Shown: in pieces, positions 52,991-61,346 of the stretch
Layout of the letters: the number at the start of each line of letters is the position of its first letter
How positions within the stretch are numbered: the stretch's first letter is position 1
Source of the DNA: Streptomyces aurantiogriseus
GTDB taxonomy: Bacteria; Actinomycetota; Actinomycetes; Streptomycetales; Streptomycetaceae
Assembly (NCBI RefSeq): GCF_014649375.1
Contig: NZ_BMSX01000023.1
Span: forward strand, 109,982-173,981
DNA length: 64,000 nt
Reading direction: 5' to 3'
Notes under the pieces: model-generated
Database searches by the model: none
The model's input: the letters and a program-made list of their open reading frames with translations, nothing else
Told to the model about the DNA's origin: nothing
Made by a program: the position numbers and the translations under genes

Positions 52991-55900
52991 TTACTCATCG
53001 ATGCGCTGGAGTTCGACGGCACTTCGGTCGCCGACGGCGGCGAGTCCGTCGACGACGCGGCGCCACCGACTCAGAACGGCGGCATCGGGAATGCCGGTTT
53101 CGCGGAGTTCGGTGAGCCAGCGGGTGACGTACCAGCAGTGGCCAGCGACGGCGTTGTAGCGGCCGTCGATCACATGCTCCAGCCAGGGCAGGCCGGTGGC
53201 GAGCTGCCAGGCAAAGCGAGTGGTGCGGGCGAAGCGGGCCAGTGCGTCAGCGGCCATGGCCTCGCCGCGGGCCCAGTCGAGCCATCGTCCGGCCGCATCA
53301 CCCAGGTCGCTGGGCGTGAGCCAGTCGCGGTTCGCCCGGTCGAGGGTGTCGTCGGGGGTTAGGTCGGCGGTGCGCAGTTGCGGGGTGGGAAGCAGGGCGG
53401 CGATGGCGTACTCGGCCCAGCGGCTGTTGTCCGCTTGCAGGGTGGCGCCTGCGTCGAGAGCGTCGAGCGTGGTGGTCAGGATCAGCGGCCACACGTCTGA
53501 GAGCAGGGCGCGCAGTCGGGGGTCATAGGTGAAGAGGGTGGCCGCGTCGTGCAGGAGCTGCTGCAGGGCGTTGGCGTTGTCGGCGTACGTTCGCAGGTGG
53601 GTGGTGAGGGGTTCGGTACTGCCGTCGGCAGCGAGGGTGATGAGGGCACGGACGACGAGTTCGCGTTCGGAGCTGTCGTATCCGGCGTAGCCTTCGGCCA
53701 TCCAGTGGTCGGCGCCGTTGCGGTGCGCGTCCATGAGGACCGGAAGGAGGGTGGTGGCCCGTTCGGCCAGACAGGCGGTGTTGCGGGCGGCGACGGTACA
53801 GGCGACCGGCATGGCGAGCCGGTGCACGAGCAGGCCGGTGGCCGGGACGGCGGGCAGGGTGTCGGTGTAGGGAGGCGGCAGGAACTCCGGCTGACGGCTT
53901 CCCGACCGCCAAGGGCCCAGACGGCAGCCTGAGAGACCTGCTTGGACGGCGGCCCACAGGGGCTTGTGGCGCCGGCAGGGCGTGTCCTTGTCCGCTTCTT
54001 CCTCGCAGGGGGACTCCCACGCGGGGGCGCAGTTGGCGGCGAAGATGGTACGAATCCCGTCCGGCAATGCGGCCAGGGCGGTGGCGGTCTGTTCGATGCG
54101 ATCCTGGGCGATGCCGAGATGGTCGAAGGGCGCGAGCGGGAGGCAGGGAAGGGCTCGGGCAACCGAGCCGGCGGCCGCCATCGGATACAGCCAGTCTTCG
54201 TCATCTCCGTTGCCGGGAGGCGCGGTCGCGGGGGCGGCGAGAAGCATGTCTGCGGCCCAGCGCAGATCTTCGTCGGGGATGACCGCGAGCCCGCGTGCGT
54301 GGCTGATGACTGCGAAGGCCGCGACTGCGGCCGGAGCGTCCTGCGGGTGCAGAGTGCCGAACGAGGGTGGATCGGCGGCGAGTTTCCGTGCGAGCGCAAT
54401 ATCAGCGGGAAGCGCGCCCGTCTGCCACTCTTCGGGCTGGTGGTCGTGGTCGCCGTAGGTGTGCTGCAGGCGCAGCGCCTCGCTGCCCGCGGCAACCTGG
54501 GCGGCGAACGGAGCGAATCCCTCGGCGACTTCTGCGGGAGGCGTGTACTGCAGGACGACCATGTTGTCGGTCCGGTAGGCGGGATGGTTTTCGGGCCGCA
54601 GCAGTGATGCCCACCCCCGGGCCCTGGTGAGTTGCCCGTCGGAGTCCTCGCCGGCTTCGGCTTGCGCGGTGGCAACCAGCCTGTCGGCGACGTTGGCCAA
54701 AGCGTCCAGCCGTGCCTGATCACCTGCGACCATAGCCCGCTGGGTCAGATCAGCGGCAACTTCGCGTGGGGGCGTCGTACGCCGGTCGGCGCCGACGACG
54801 TCGTCCGGCGCCGGTCCTCGTACGTGGAAATGCCCCTCGGTACTCGTCCTCGAGGTCTCCAGGCCCCACACGGCCGGCGAGGTGAGCCAGACATCCAGCA
54901 GATCCCCGACGTCTTCCCGATGACGGACGAGCAGGCCGACGACCAGGCCGGCCATGGCGAGGTTGTTGCAGCCACGCAGCAGCAGACGCACGACCCTCTC
55001 GTACGGCATACCCGCCGCGATAAGGCTGTCGGCGAGGCGCTCGACCGCCATCAAGGCGCTCATGCAGGGAAAGGGGCCGACGGTCGAACCGCGGTACCAG
55101 CCCCACACATGGCTGTCGCCGACGAAACGGCGAGGCCCGATGCCGGGAATGTCGAGGCTGATTCCCTCGAGCGGGGCATCCGGCGGGTCGAGGTCCGGGC
55201 CGAGGCGGCGGAGTGTGCGGACACGGCATGCCGCTGCGTGGTCCAGCATACGGTTGATCATGTCGAGGGTGTCGCCGGGCAGGCTGTGCAAAAGCCAGTA
55301 GAACGGCCCGAAGTGCCAGGCGGAGAACGGCGGCCCGAAGTGGATCCGGTGGTGGCGGCGGATCCCCTCGTCGTGCATCCTCCCGCCGCCCCAGCGGCTT
55401 CGCTCGGGCTGGTGGATGTAGTAGGCCTCGGTGAGCTCCAGGAGCAGCCGCGGATGGGTCCGGGCCATGGAGACGGCTCCGAGCGACTCCACTGCGGCTG
55501 CCAGGTGGCTCGGGGCCTCGGTGGCCGTGTCCCGCAGCCACTGCTCACTTGCTTCGTCGGTGTCGGGCCCCAGGCTGGCGAGGGCTTCGACGGCGAAGTC
55601 GTCGTAGCGTTCCGGGTGCGCGGCAAGGACGCGGTCGCGGACCTGCTGGCGCAGGGGGTCGGGGTCCTGGGTGTCGCGGGCCATGCCGCGCAGCCATGCC
55701 AGCACTAGTTCGCGGATGGACTCGCCCATCTCCCGGGAGTAGGGGTCGTTCTGGCCCAGGTCACGGTCGGTGCAGTAGGTCAGGGCAACCACGGGTGCGA
55801 GTGTGAAGGGGTCCGCGACGGTGCTGGTGACGTAGCGCAGGCCGGCCAGGCGCAGCAGGGTTTTGAGCCCGCGGTGGTCATCGGCGGCCAGGTCGTCCCA

Positions 55901-57943
55901 CACGTTGTCGATCACGGTCTGGGCGTTGCCGAGGGTGAGCAGTGCTTCCATCGGGACTTCCGTCCACCGCTCCCCTTCCTTGTCACCGAGCTGCCGGAAT
56001 TCGCCGTGCAGTTCTCGCCAGGCGGCGGTCTGCTCCCCCGCAAGCAGCTTCGCCTGGCAGGCGAGCCGGACCGCGCGCATCGCCCAGCGGGGCGCTCCGG
56101 CCTTCTTCAAGGGCTCCCATCCTTCGGTGAAGAACAGACGGCACAGGGCGAAGTCGCGCATCAGGTCGGTGGCGAACTCGTCGCCTGCGGCGAACGCGGG
56201 GTTGGCCGGTGCGCGCAGGATCGCGTCGGATCGCAGTCGCGGCAGCGACACGCCGGCGGCGGGTGGGCTGTCCGGCAGTCTGAGCGCGCGGCGGGCGACG
56301 GCGAGGACGGCCTGTTCCCGGTCGTCCGGTGACCCGCTTCCGGGAAGGTACTCCTCGCCTTTTCGGACGAGTCCGTTCCAGACAGCGGCGAACACATCGG
56401 CTTCGGACAGCAGTGTGCTGGTCTCGGTGACGGTCCCGGCCCGCAGCAGGACATCGACCAGGCCGGGCCGTCCGGCCAGCCACTCGGCTCGCGTGTCGGC
56501 ACTGAAGCGGATCAAGGTGTGAAACGTCTCGACGAGCTGGCGACGCTCATCGGCAGTGAGCCGTGACACGACGTGCTGGGCCACCGTCTGCGGGCGGTCC
56601 GCCTGCGCTGCGGCGGACCGCAGGACCTCGCGCACCCGCGTGGCTCCGTCGCTGCGGGTGACGGCGACCACTCCGAGGCCAGCCCTGAAAGCCGCGGTGG
56701 CCATGTCCCGCAGCAGATCACGGCGGCCCTCCAGGACGGCTTCTGCGCCGTCGATCACGAGCAGGCGAACCGCTCGGATATCTCCTGCCGCGAACACCTC
56801 CGTCAATGGGTGCCCGCCCAGCAGGTGTTCGACCTGTACCGCCGATTCGGGAAGGTCACGCAGGCTCAGGCAGGCCACCTCCGCGCCGCGCTCGGTGAGC
56901 TGGCGTGCGGTGCGGATCGTCAGAGCGGACTTGCCGACATCGGGCTCCCCCGTGACTACCAGGCCCGATCCTGCCCGGCCGGCCTGGCCCATCGAGTCGG
57001 CGAGCCGGGCCCGCTCTTCGGCCCGGTCCAGTTCCAGCCGCACGTCACCGGCCCGCAGATCCGGGCGGGTGCCTTCCCGCAGACGATCCGCCATACCGTC
57101 CAGCTTCGACCAGGCTTGCCGGTAGGAAGGGGTCCGGCCGAGGGGGAACCCGCTGAGTTCGCGGCGCACCATCGTCTGGTCCAGGTGCGCGGCGGACGAG
57201 GCCCAGGCACCGGAGCGCTCCGCAAGGTGAGCGAAGACGTCGTCGGCTACTGTCGTCGCCTCGTCGGCCACGATCCGCCGCAGCGCGGAGACGGCGGTGG
57301 TCCGGTCGGACTCGTCCGCCCCCTCCAACCGCATCTGCCGTACCCGCAACGCCATCAGCCAGCGCCACGTCAGCTCTTCCGCTTCGATATGCAGCAGATC
57401 GTCCTGGTCCTTGGAGGCCGCAGCGACCAGGGCATCCAGATGCCTGAGGCGTGCCCGCACTGCGGCCTTGGCCGCCCCGGGACGCTCCACGGCAGCACGG
57501 AATGCGGTCGCGGAGGACACGGACCGCGCGATCCTGGCCAGCGCGTCGGTCTGCTGCACAGCCGTGCTGGAGACACCGACCGCAAGCGCCACCCGCCAGT
57601 GTCCGGCCGCCACCTCGTCCCAGCGTCTGGTGACCACCCGCAGAAAGGACCGCACCAGCGGAACCGACTTCTCGTCGCTCGTGGTCAGGCCCGGATCCCT
57701 GCGTACCCCGATCGACACCCTCCGCACATGGCCGTCGCGGGTGCGGCCCTCCACCACGACATCGTCGATCGGGCTAATGTGGCTGGCCTGCAAACGCACC
57801 GAATGCGGGACGACGTCGTCACCGAGCTCACTGATCGGGTCCTCGGTCAGCAGCGCGGCAACGAGCGTCGCCGCGTAGCGGTGCTCGATCCAGACACCGC
57901 CCCCACCAGTGGCGTACGGGGAAGATCCATCAGTCGTCGTCAC
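52991..57943 (-). CDS. Giant STAND-type NTPase, candidate anti-phage sensor
   Basis: 1650 residues from GTG 57943; a longer frame to 58063 is Gly-rich and improbable. Residues about 14-120 (GGVWIEHRYAATLVAALL, PIDDVVVEG, R-R-V-S-I-G-V-R-R, then L-V-R-S-F-L) have the layout of the DUF4297/Cap4-type nuclease domain found at the front of defence NTPases, but the expected Q/E-x-K reads G-V-R, so catalysis is doubtful. The NTPase core has Walker A GEPDVGKSA at 332-340 and Walker B LLVIDGAEAV at 394-403. A helical, winged-helix-like region follows, and then about 1100 residues of helical repeats for target sensing. This architecture is that of STAND and Avs-like immune proteins. It heads a minus-strand unit with the repeat protein and the PD-(D/E)XK nuclease, 204 bases upstream of the former. 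Confidence 0.72.
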   Translation of the reverse strand: MTTTDGSSPYATGGGGVWIEHRYAATLVAALLTEDPISELGDDVVPHSVRLQASHISPIDDVVVEGRTRDGHVRRVSIGVRRDPGLTTSDEKSVPLVRSFLRVVTRRWDEVAAGHWRVALAVGVSSTAVQQTDALARIARSVSSATAFRAAVERPGAAKAAVRARLRHLDALVAAASKDQDDLLHIEAEELTWRWLMALRVRQMRLEGADESDRTTAVSALRRIVADEATTVADDVFAHLAERSGAWASSAAHLDQTMVRRELSGFPLGRTPSYRQAWSKLDGMADRLREGTRPDLRAGDVRLELDRAEERARLADSMGQAGRAGSGLVVTGEPDVGKSALTIRTARQLTERGAEVACLSLRDLPESAVQVEHLLGGHPLTEVFAAGDIRAVRLLVIDGAEAVLEGRRDLLRDMATAAFRAGLGVVAVTRSDGATRVREVLRSAAAQADRPQTVAQHVVSRLTADERRQLVETFHTLIRFSADTRAEWLAGRPGLVDVLLRAGTVTETSTLLSEADVFAAVWNGLVRKGEEYLPGSGSPDDREQAVLAVARRALRLPDSPPAAGVSLPRLRSDAILRAPANPAFAAGDEFATDLMRDFALCRLFFTEGWEPLKKAGAPRWAMRAVRLACQAKLLAGEQTAAWRELHGEFRQLGDKEGERWTEVPMEALLTLGNAQTVIDNVWDDLAADDHRGLKTLLRLAGLRYVTSTVADPFTLAPVVALTYCTDRDLGQNDPYSREMGESIRELVLAWLRGMARDTQDPDPLRQQVRDRVLAAHPERYDDFAVEALASLGPDTDEASEQWLRDTATEAPSHLAAAVESLGAVSMARTHPRLLLELTEAYYIHQPERSRWGGGRMHDEGIRRHHRIHFGPPFSAWHFGPFYWLLHSLPGDTLDMINRMLDHAAACRVRTLRRLGPDLDPPDAPLEGISLDIPGIGPRRFVGDSHVWGWYRGSTVGPFPCMSALMAVERLADSLIAAGMPYERVVRLLLRGCNNLAMAGLVVGLLVRHREDVGDLLDVWLTSPAVWGLETSRTSTEGHFHVRGPAPDDVVGADRRTTPPREVAADLTQRAMVAGDQARLDALANVADRLVATAQAEAGEDSDGQLTRARGWASLLRPENHPAYRTDNMVVLQYTPPAEVAEGFAPFAAQVAAGSEALRLQHTYGDHDHQPEEWQTGALPADIALARKLAADPPSFGTLHPQDAPAAVAAFAVISHARGLAVIPDEDLRWAADMLLAAPATAPPGNGDDEDWLYPMAAAGSVARALPCLPLAPFDHLGIAQDRIEQTATALAALPDGIRTIFAANCAPAWESPCEEEADKDTPCRRHKPLWAAVQAGLSGCRLGPWRSGSRQPEFLPPPYTDTLPAVPATGLLVHRLAMPVACTVAARNTACLAERATTLLPVLMDAHRNGADHWMAEGYAGYDSSERELVVRALITLAADGSTEPLTTHLRTYADNANALQQLLHDAATLFTYDPRLRALLSDVWPLILTTTLDALDAGATLQADNSRWAEYAIAALLPTPQLRTADLTPDDTLDRANRDWLTPSDLGDAAGRWLDWARGEAMAADALARFARTTRFAWQLATGLPWLEHVIDGRYNAVAGHCWYVTRWLTELRETGIPDAAVLSRWRRVVDGLAAVGDRSAVELQRIDE

Positions 57944-58121
57944 GCCCGCCAGCCTACGAGCAGGCACCGACACCCCCGCCGCTCCAACGTACGCCCGCCA
58001 CCGGCCCCCTCCCCCACTGCCGCCCCGCACACAACCAAGCGCTACACCCGAGCCCTCAACCACCCAGTAGCAAGATCAAAAACCTTCCGCCCACACGCTC
58101 GCAAGCAGAAGAACTATCTGT

Positions 58122-58298
58122 CTAGTTACGACATCCTCCATCTAGTTGCGACATCCCATGCCAGCGGCCTAGCCGACTGGAGGCCAAAGGGTCAACCAAA
58201 GGAACCATCACAGGTCAACGTCCATACCACATGTTGATCTTGAGTTGTCTCGGTACTTCAAACACCACAGTTCAAAGCCTTGCTGATGTCGCAACTAG
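58122..58298. repeat. Three copies of a 14-base motif, two direct and one inverted
   Basis: CTAGTTACGACATC at 58122-58135 and CTAGTTGCGACATC at 58142-58155 are direct repeats with a 20-base period and one mismatch. GATGTCGCAACTAG at 58285-58298 is the exact reverse complement of the second copy. CTAG is a rare tetramer in this DNA, which makes three such copies in 180 bases striking. They could be binding sites for a regulator of the divergent genes. Transposon-end sites of the TGTCG type bound by TnsB-like proteins also come in such arrays, but no further copies were noticed in the window. Confidence 0.75.
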
Positions 58299-58318
58299 GC
58301 AGAAGGTCGACACCCAAA

Positions 58319-58330
58319 TGGAACGTTCTA
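58319..58330. promoter_or_regulatory. LacI-type operator
   Basis: TGGAACGTTCTA has near-perfect dyad symmetry around the central CG and lies 43 bases before the start codon of the LacI-family gene. It closely resembles the paired operators at 10501 and 10581, supporting autoregulation of this second LacI gene. Confidence 0.6.
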
Positions 58331-58372
58331 CAATCGGTCCCCAGCAGACGAGACCGACCAGGAGAGGACAGG

Positions 58373-59413
58373 ATGCCTGCGACCCCGGCGGTCCCGGACG
58401 GGAAGCGGCCGACGCTCGCCGACCTGGCGACGCGGGCAGGTGTGTCCACCGCGCTGGCCTCCATCGTGATGCGCGGGGCGAAGGGGGCCAGCGCCGCCAC
58501 CCGCGAGCGTGTCCTGGAGGCCGCGCGGGAGATCGGCTACCGCCCGGACGCCCGGGCGAGACTGCTGCGCAGCCACCGCTCCCACCTGCTCGGCGTGCAG
58601 TTCGGCCTCCAGCATCCCTTCCACGCCGACCTGGTGGAGGGCATCTACGCCACCGCCGAACCAGCCGGATACCAGATCGCGCTGAGCGCCGTGACCGCCG
58701 GACGGGGTGAGCAGCGTGCCGTCGAAACCCTGCTCGACGACCGCTGCGAGGCGCTGATCCTGCTAGGCCCACAGGCCCCCGCCTCACGGCTGACGGAGCT
58801 CGCCGGGCAATTGCCGGTCGTCTCTGTGGCCCGCCACCTGCGGCCACCCGTCCCCGGCCTGGAGGTCGTACGGACCGCCGACGACAAGGGCGCCCGCCAG
58901 GCGGTCGACCACCTCGTGGCGCTGGGCCACCGCGCCATCGCCCACATCGACGGCGGCAAGGCACCCGGCGCAGCCGACCGGCGACGCGGCTACCGCACCG
59001 CCATGAGCCGCCACGGTCTCACCGAGCACATCCGCGTCGTGCCCGGGGGCCTCACCGAGGCAGAGGGCGCCGAGGCCGCCCAGGTTCTCGCCGCCTCCCA
59101 CCCGCGCCCCACCGCGGTCCTCGCCTTCAACGACCGCTGCGCGACCGGTGTCCTCGATGTCTTCCTCCGCAGCGGCATTCCCGTCCCCGGCGCCATCTCC
59201 GTCGTCGGCTTCGACGACAGCCATCTGGCCCGCCTGGCCCATATCGACCTCACCACCGTCGGGCAGGACATCCCCCGCCTCGCCCACCTCGCCGTGGACC
59301 GGGCCATCGCGCGCCTGGACGGTCGCGACACCGGTACCGGGGAACAGGTGGTCGCTCCACACCTCGTGGTCCGGGGGACGACGGCCCCGCCCTCTACCGC
59401 ACCGGCCACCTGA
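58373..59413 (+). CDS. LacI-family transcriptional regulator
   Basis: 346 residues from ATG 58373 with AGGAG 9 bases upstream. HTH: TLADLATRAGVSTALASIVM, then R-E-R-V-L-E-A-A-R-E-I-G-Y-R-P and a hinge with A-R-L-L-R. The sensor domain has LGVQFGLQHPFHADLV, VLAFNDRCATGVLD, ISVVGFDDS and L-T-T-V-G-Q-D. It resembles the catabolic LacI repressors but has no obvious target operon next to it: downstream is a damaged regulator and an insertion sequence, upstream a divergent defence gene. The operon it once served may have been displaced by these insertions, or it acts at a distance. Confidence 0.92.
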   Translation: MPATPAVPDGKRPTLADLATRAGVSTALASIVMRGAKGASAATRERVLEAAREIGYRPDARARLLRSHRSHLLGVQFGLQHPFHADLVEGIYATAEPAGYQIALSAVTAGRGEQRAVETLLDDRCEALILLGPQAPASRLTELAGQLPVVSVARHLRPPVPGLEVVRTADDKGARQAVDHLVALGHRAIAHIDGGKAPGAADRRRGYRTAMSRHGLTEHIRVVPGGLTEAEGAEAAQVLAASHPRPTAVLAFNDRCATGVLDVFLRSGIPVPGAISVVGFDDSHLARLAHIDLTTVGQDIPRLAHLAVDRAIARLDGRDTGTGEQVVAPHLVVRGTTAPPSTAPAT

Positions 59414-59472
59414 GCGTCGTCTGGGCCAACCTCGCACCGCACACAGTCCCACGCGCCTCCAATACCTGAGGA

Positions 59473-59841
59473 ATGGGGCACAACGGCGAACTCGGCGACT
59501 TTCTCCGCTCCCGTCGCGCCCTCCTCACCCCGAACACCGCCGGACTGCCACCGGGCGCGGGGCGCGCCGGGTGCCCAAGCCGTGAGGAGGTCGCGCCCCT
59601 GGCGGGTGTCACCACCGACTACACCCGCCTGGAGCAGGGCCGCCACCCGCACCTCTCCGAAGCCGTCCTGGCCTCCGTCCCCCACGCCCTGCGTCTCGAC
59701 GACGAACGCGGCTACCTCTTCGCCCTCACCCGCCCCGCGTCCCACCGCCCCGTAGCGCCGGCGCACGCCCCGAGCGGAGCGGACCCGGTCCGCGGCCCGC
59801 CAGAGGCTGGAGTTCACCGCGCTTCGAGGCATTCCCGGTGA
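59473..59841 (+). pseudogene. Truncated MmyB-type HTH regulator
   Basis: The frame starts LGDFLRSRRALLTPN, then GLPPGAGRAG, SREEVAPLAGVTTDYTRLEQ and LRLDDERGYLFALTRP. This is the N-terminal HTH of the MmyB/XRE regulators common in Streptomyces, but several normally invariant residues differ (the R-R-E-E-V-A-L-L-A-G-V-S-x-D-Y-Y run has substitutions and one missing residue) and the ligand-binding C-terminal two thirds are absent. After about 59770 the frame is low-complexity. It is a relic, located between the LacI gene and an insertion sequence. Confidence 0.75.
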
Positions 59842-60009
59842 CCAGGTGCGTGCTCGGCGGACGCGGCACGGAGCAAGAGGTGCCCGACACAGTCATCACT
59901 TCCTTTTGCTAGGTTTGCCGAGGCGTGACAAAACGGCCTGCCGGACATGTCCACTGTCACCTCGCAGGCACTCCCCACGTCGCCTTCCGGCTGACTCAGT
60001 CGCACCTAG

Positions 60010-60907
60010 GGACTTTCGTTTGGATCACCGTGCGGACCAAAGAAAGATGCCTGCGATGTGGAGTCCGGCCAGGTAGATGGTGGCTGTCTTCTCGTAGCGA
60101 GTGGCGATGCCGCGCCACTGCTTGAGGCGGTTGATGCACCGCTCGACAGTGTTGCGGTTCTTGTAGGTCTCGCGGTCGAAGGCGGGCGGCCTGCCGCCCC
60201 GGCTGCCCCGTCGAAGGCGGTGTGCCTGCTGATCGGCCGGGACAGGGATGACCGCACGAATTCCGCGCTTGCGCAGGTGCTTGCGGATGGCACGGGAGGA
60301 GTACGCCTTGTCGGCCAGGACGACGTCGGGGGTGGTGCGAGGCCGACCACGCTGCCGGGGCACTCGCAGGCGGGCCATGACCTGCTCGAAGGCAGGCGCG
60401 TCACCGGCCTGCCCTGCGGTCAGGACGAACGCCAGAGGCCGGCAACGGCCGTCGGCCACCAGGTGGATCTTCGTGGTCAGTCCGCCGCGGTACCGGCCGA
60501 TGGCGTGATCGTCCGGTTCGCCGAGCGGGGCCCCCTTTTGCGAGCCCCGGCCGCGTGCTGGTGAGCGCGCACGATGGTGGAGTCCACCGAGACGGCCCAG
60601 TTGAGGTCTTCGTCGGCGTCGGCCTGAGCCATCAGCGCGGTGAACACTCGCTCCCAGGTGCCGTCGACTGCCCCCATTCGCAGCCGGTTGTAGATGCCTC
60701 GCCAGTTGCCGTATTTCTCCGGCAGGTGGACCCATTGGGTTCCGGTCTGGAACTTGAAGGCGATCGCTTCGATCACCTCACGGTGGTCACGCCACCGACC
60801 ACCCCGCCTCGGCGTTCGGTCCGGGAGCAACGGCTCGATCCGCGCCCACTGCACGTCAGTCAACGGCACACCCGGACCAACGATCAGATGATCCAAACGA
60901 AACGGCG
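60010..60907 (-). mobile_element. IS5-family insertion sequence, apparently intact
   Basis: About 897 bases. The ends carry TTTCGTTTGGATCA at 60014-60027 and its exact complement TGATCCAAACGAAA at 60889-60902, with a few further imperfect bases outside. Immediately beyond are CTAG on the left (60006-60009) and GTAG on the right (60907-60910), compatible with the short Y-T-A-R target duplications of the IS5 group, though not identical. It holds a single transposase made from two overlapping frames. Exact outer borders are uncertain by one or two bases. Confidence 0.82.
60025..60896 (-). CDS. IS5-family transposase, two overlapping frames (orfA 60477-60896, orfB to 60025)
   Basis: orfA (139 residues, ATG 60896) has the DUF4096-type N-terminal domain (LTDVQWARIEPLLPD, RDHREVIEAIAFKFQTGTQW) and the first catalytic Asp in VSVDSTIVRAHQ. 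orfB continues in the -1 frame with GGLTTKIHLVADG, VLADKAYSSRAIR (second Asp) and ERCINRLKQWRGIATRYEKTA (Glu). The switch occurs near the A4G5 run at about 60530-60540 (CAAAAGGGGGCC on the coding strand), a site suited to -1 ribosomal frameshifting, as is usual for this IS group. All DDE residues and both halves look intact, so the element could be active. The remnant at 48143 is a diverged relative. Confidence 0.85.
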
Positions 60908-61346
60908 TAGCTGCCAGCGCGCGTTCGGGCGGCCGCGGCCTTTCCGGGAGGCCTTCACCCCTGCGTCATGCGGCCCAGCCCAGCCGACCGCGCACCCCCT
61001 CACATAGGAACAGCGAAACCCATGACAGCCAGCAACCAACCTGCTAGCCACACCACAACATCCGCTTGGTCACCCCATGACAGCGAGCACAGGCCCCGTC
61101 CTGCACCCACTACCAGGACACCCACTCCCGACCCTCGCTGACGCCCACCCGCTGCCACCCCACCACCCACTCACAGGCGTATCGCGGGGTGTTCCTCGTT
61201 GTGGTGAACCTTGTGGATTCGGCTGCCGCGGTCGGCACGGGTTCGCTAGAAGAAGGGGTCATGGCAGCGATGGGGGCACCGGCAGCGGATGATCAGGCGG
61301 ATCCCGGCCGGCCCGCGGAGCGGGTATGTGCGGCGCTGATGTGTCC
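60908..61346. other. Gene-free stretch after the insertion sequence
   Basis: 439 bases with no coding-like frame. The portion 61020-61180 is C-rich and built of short CCAC/CACCC repeats. It ends at the convergent stop of the GlxA-type regulator. No hairpin long enough to call a terminator was seen. Confidence 0.45.

Larger units (their letters stand above)
57944..58372. other. AT-rich divergent region between the STAND NTPase and LacI genes
   Basis: 429 bases holding both divergent promoters. It is markedly richer in A/T than its flanks between 58060 and 58350. It contains three copies of a 14-base motif and a LacI-type operator, both listed separately. No gene is supported. A ribosome site AGGAGAGGA at 58360-58368 belongs to the LacI gene. 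Confidence 0.6.

Noticed and set aside
57944..58063. N-terminal extension of the STAND NTPase to 58063.
   Set aside because: Forty Gly/Arg/Val-rich residues with no conservation expected; GTG 57943 is a better start.
58122..58298. A CRISPR array.
   Set aside because: Only three short copies, one inverted, with no regular spacer pattern and no cas genes.
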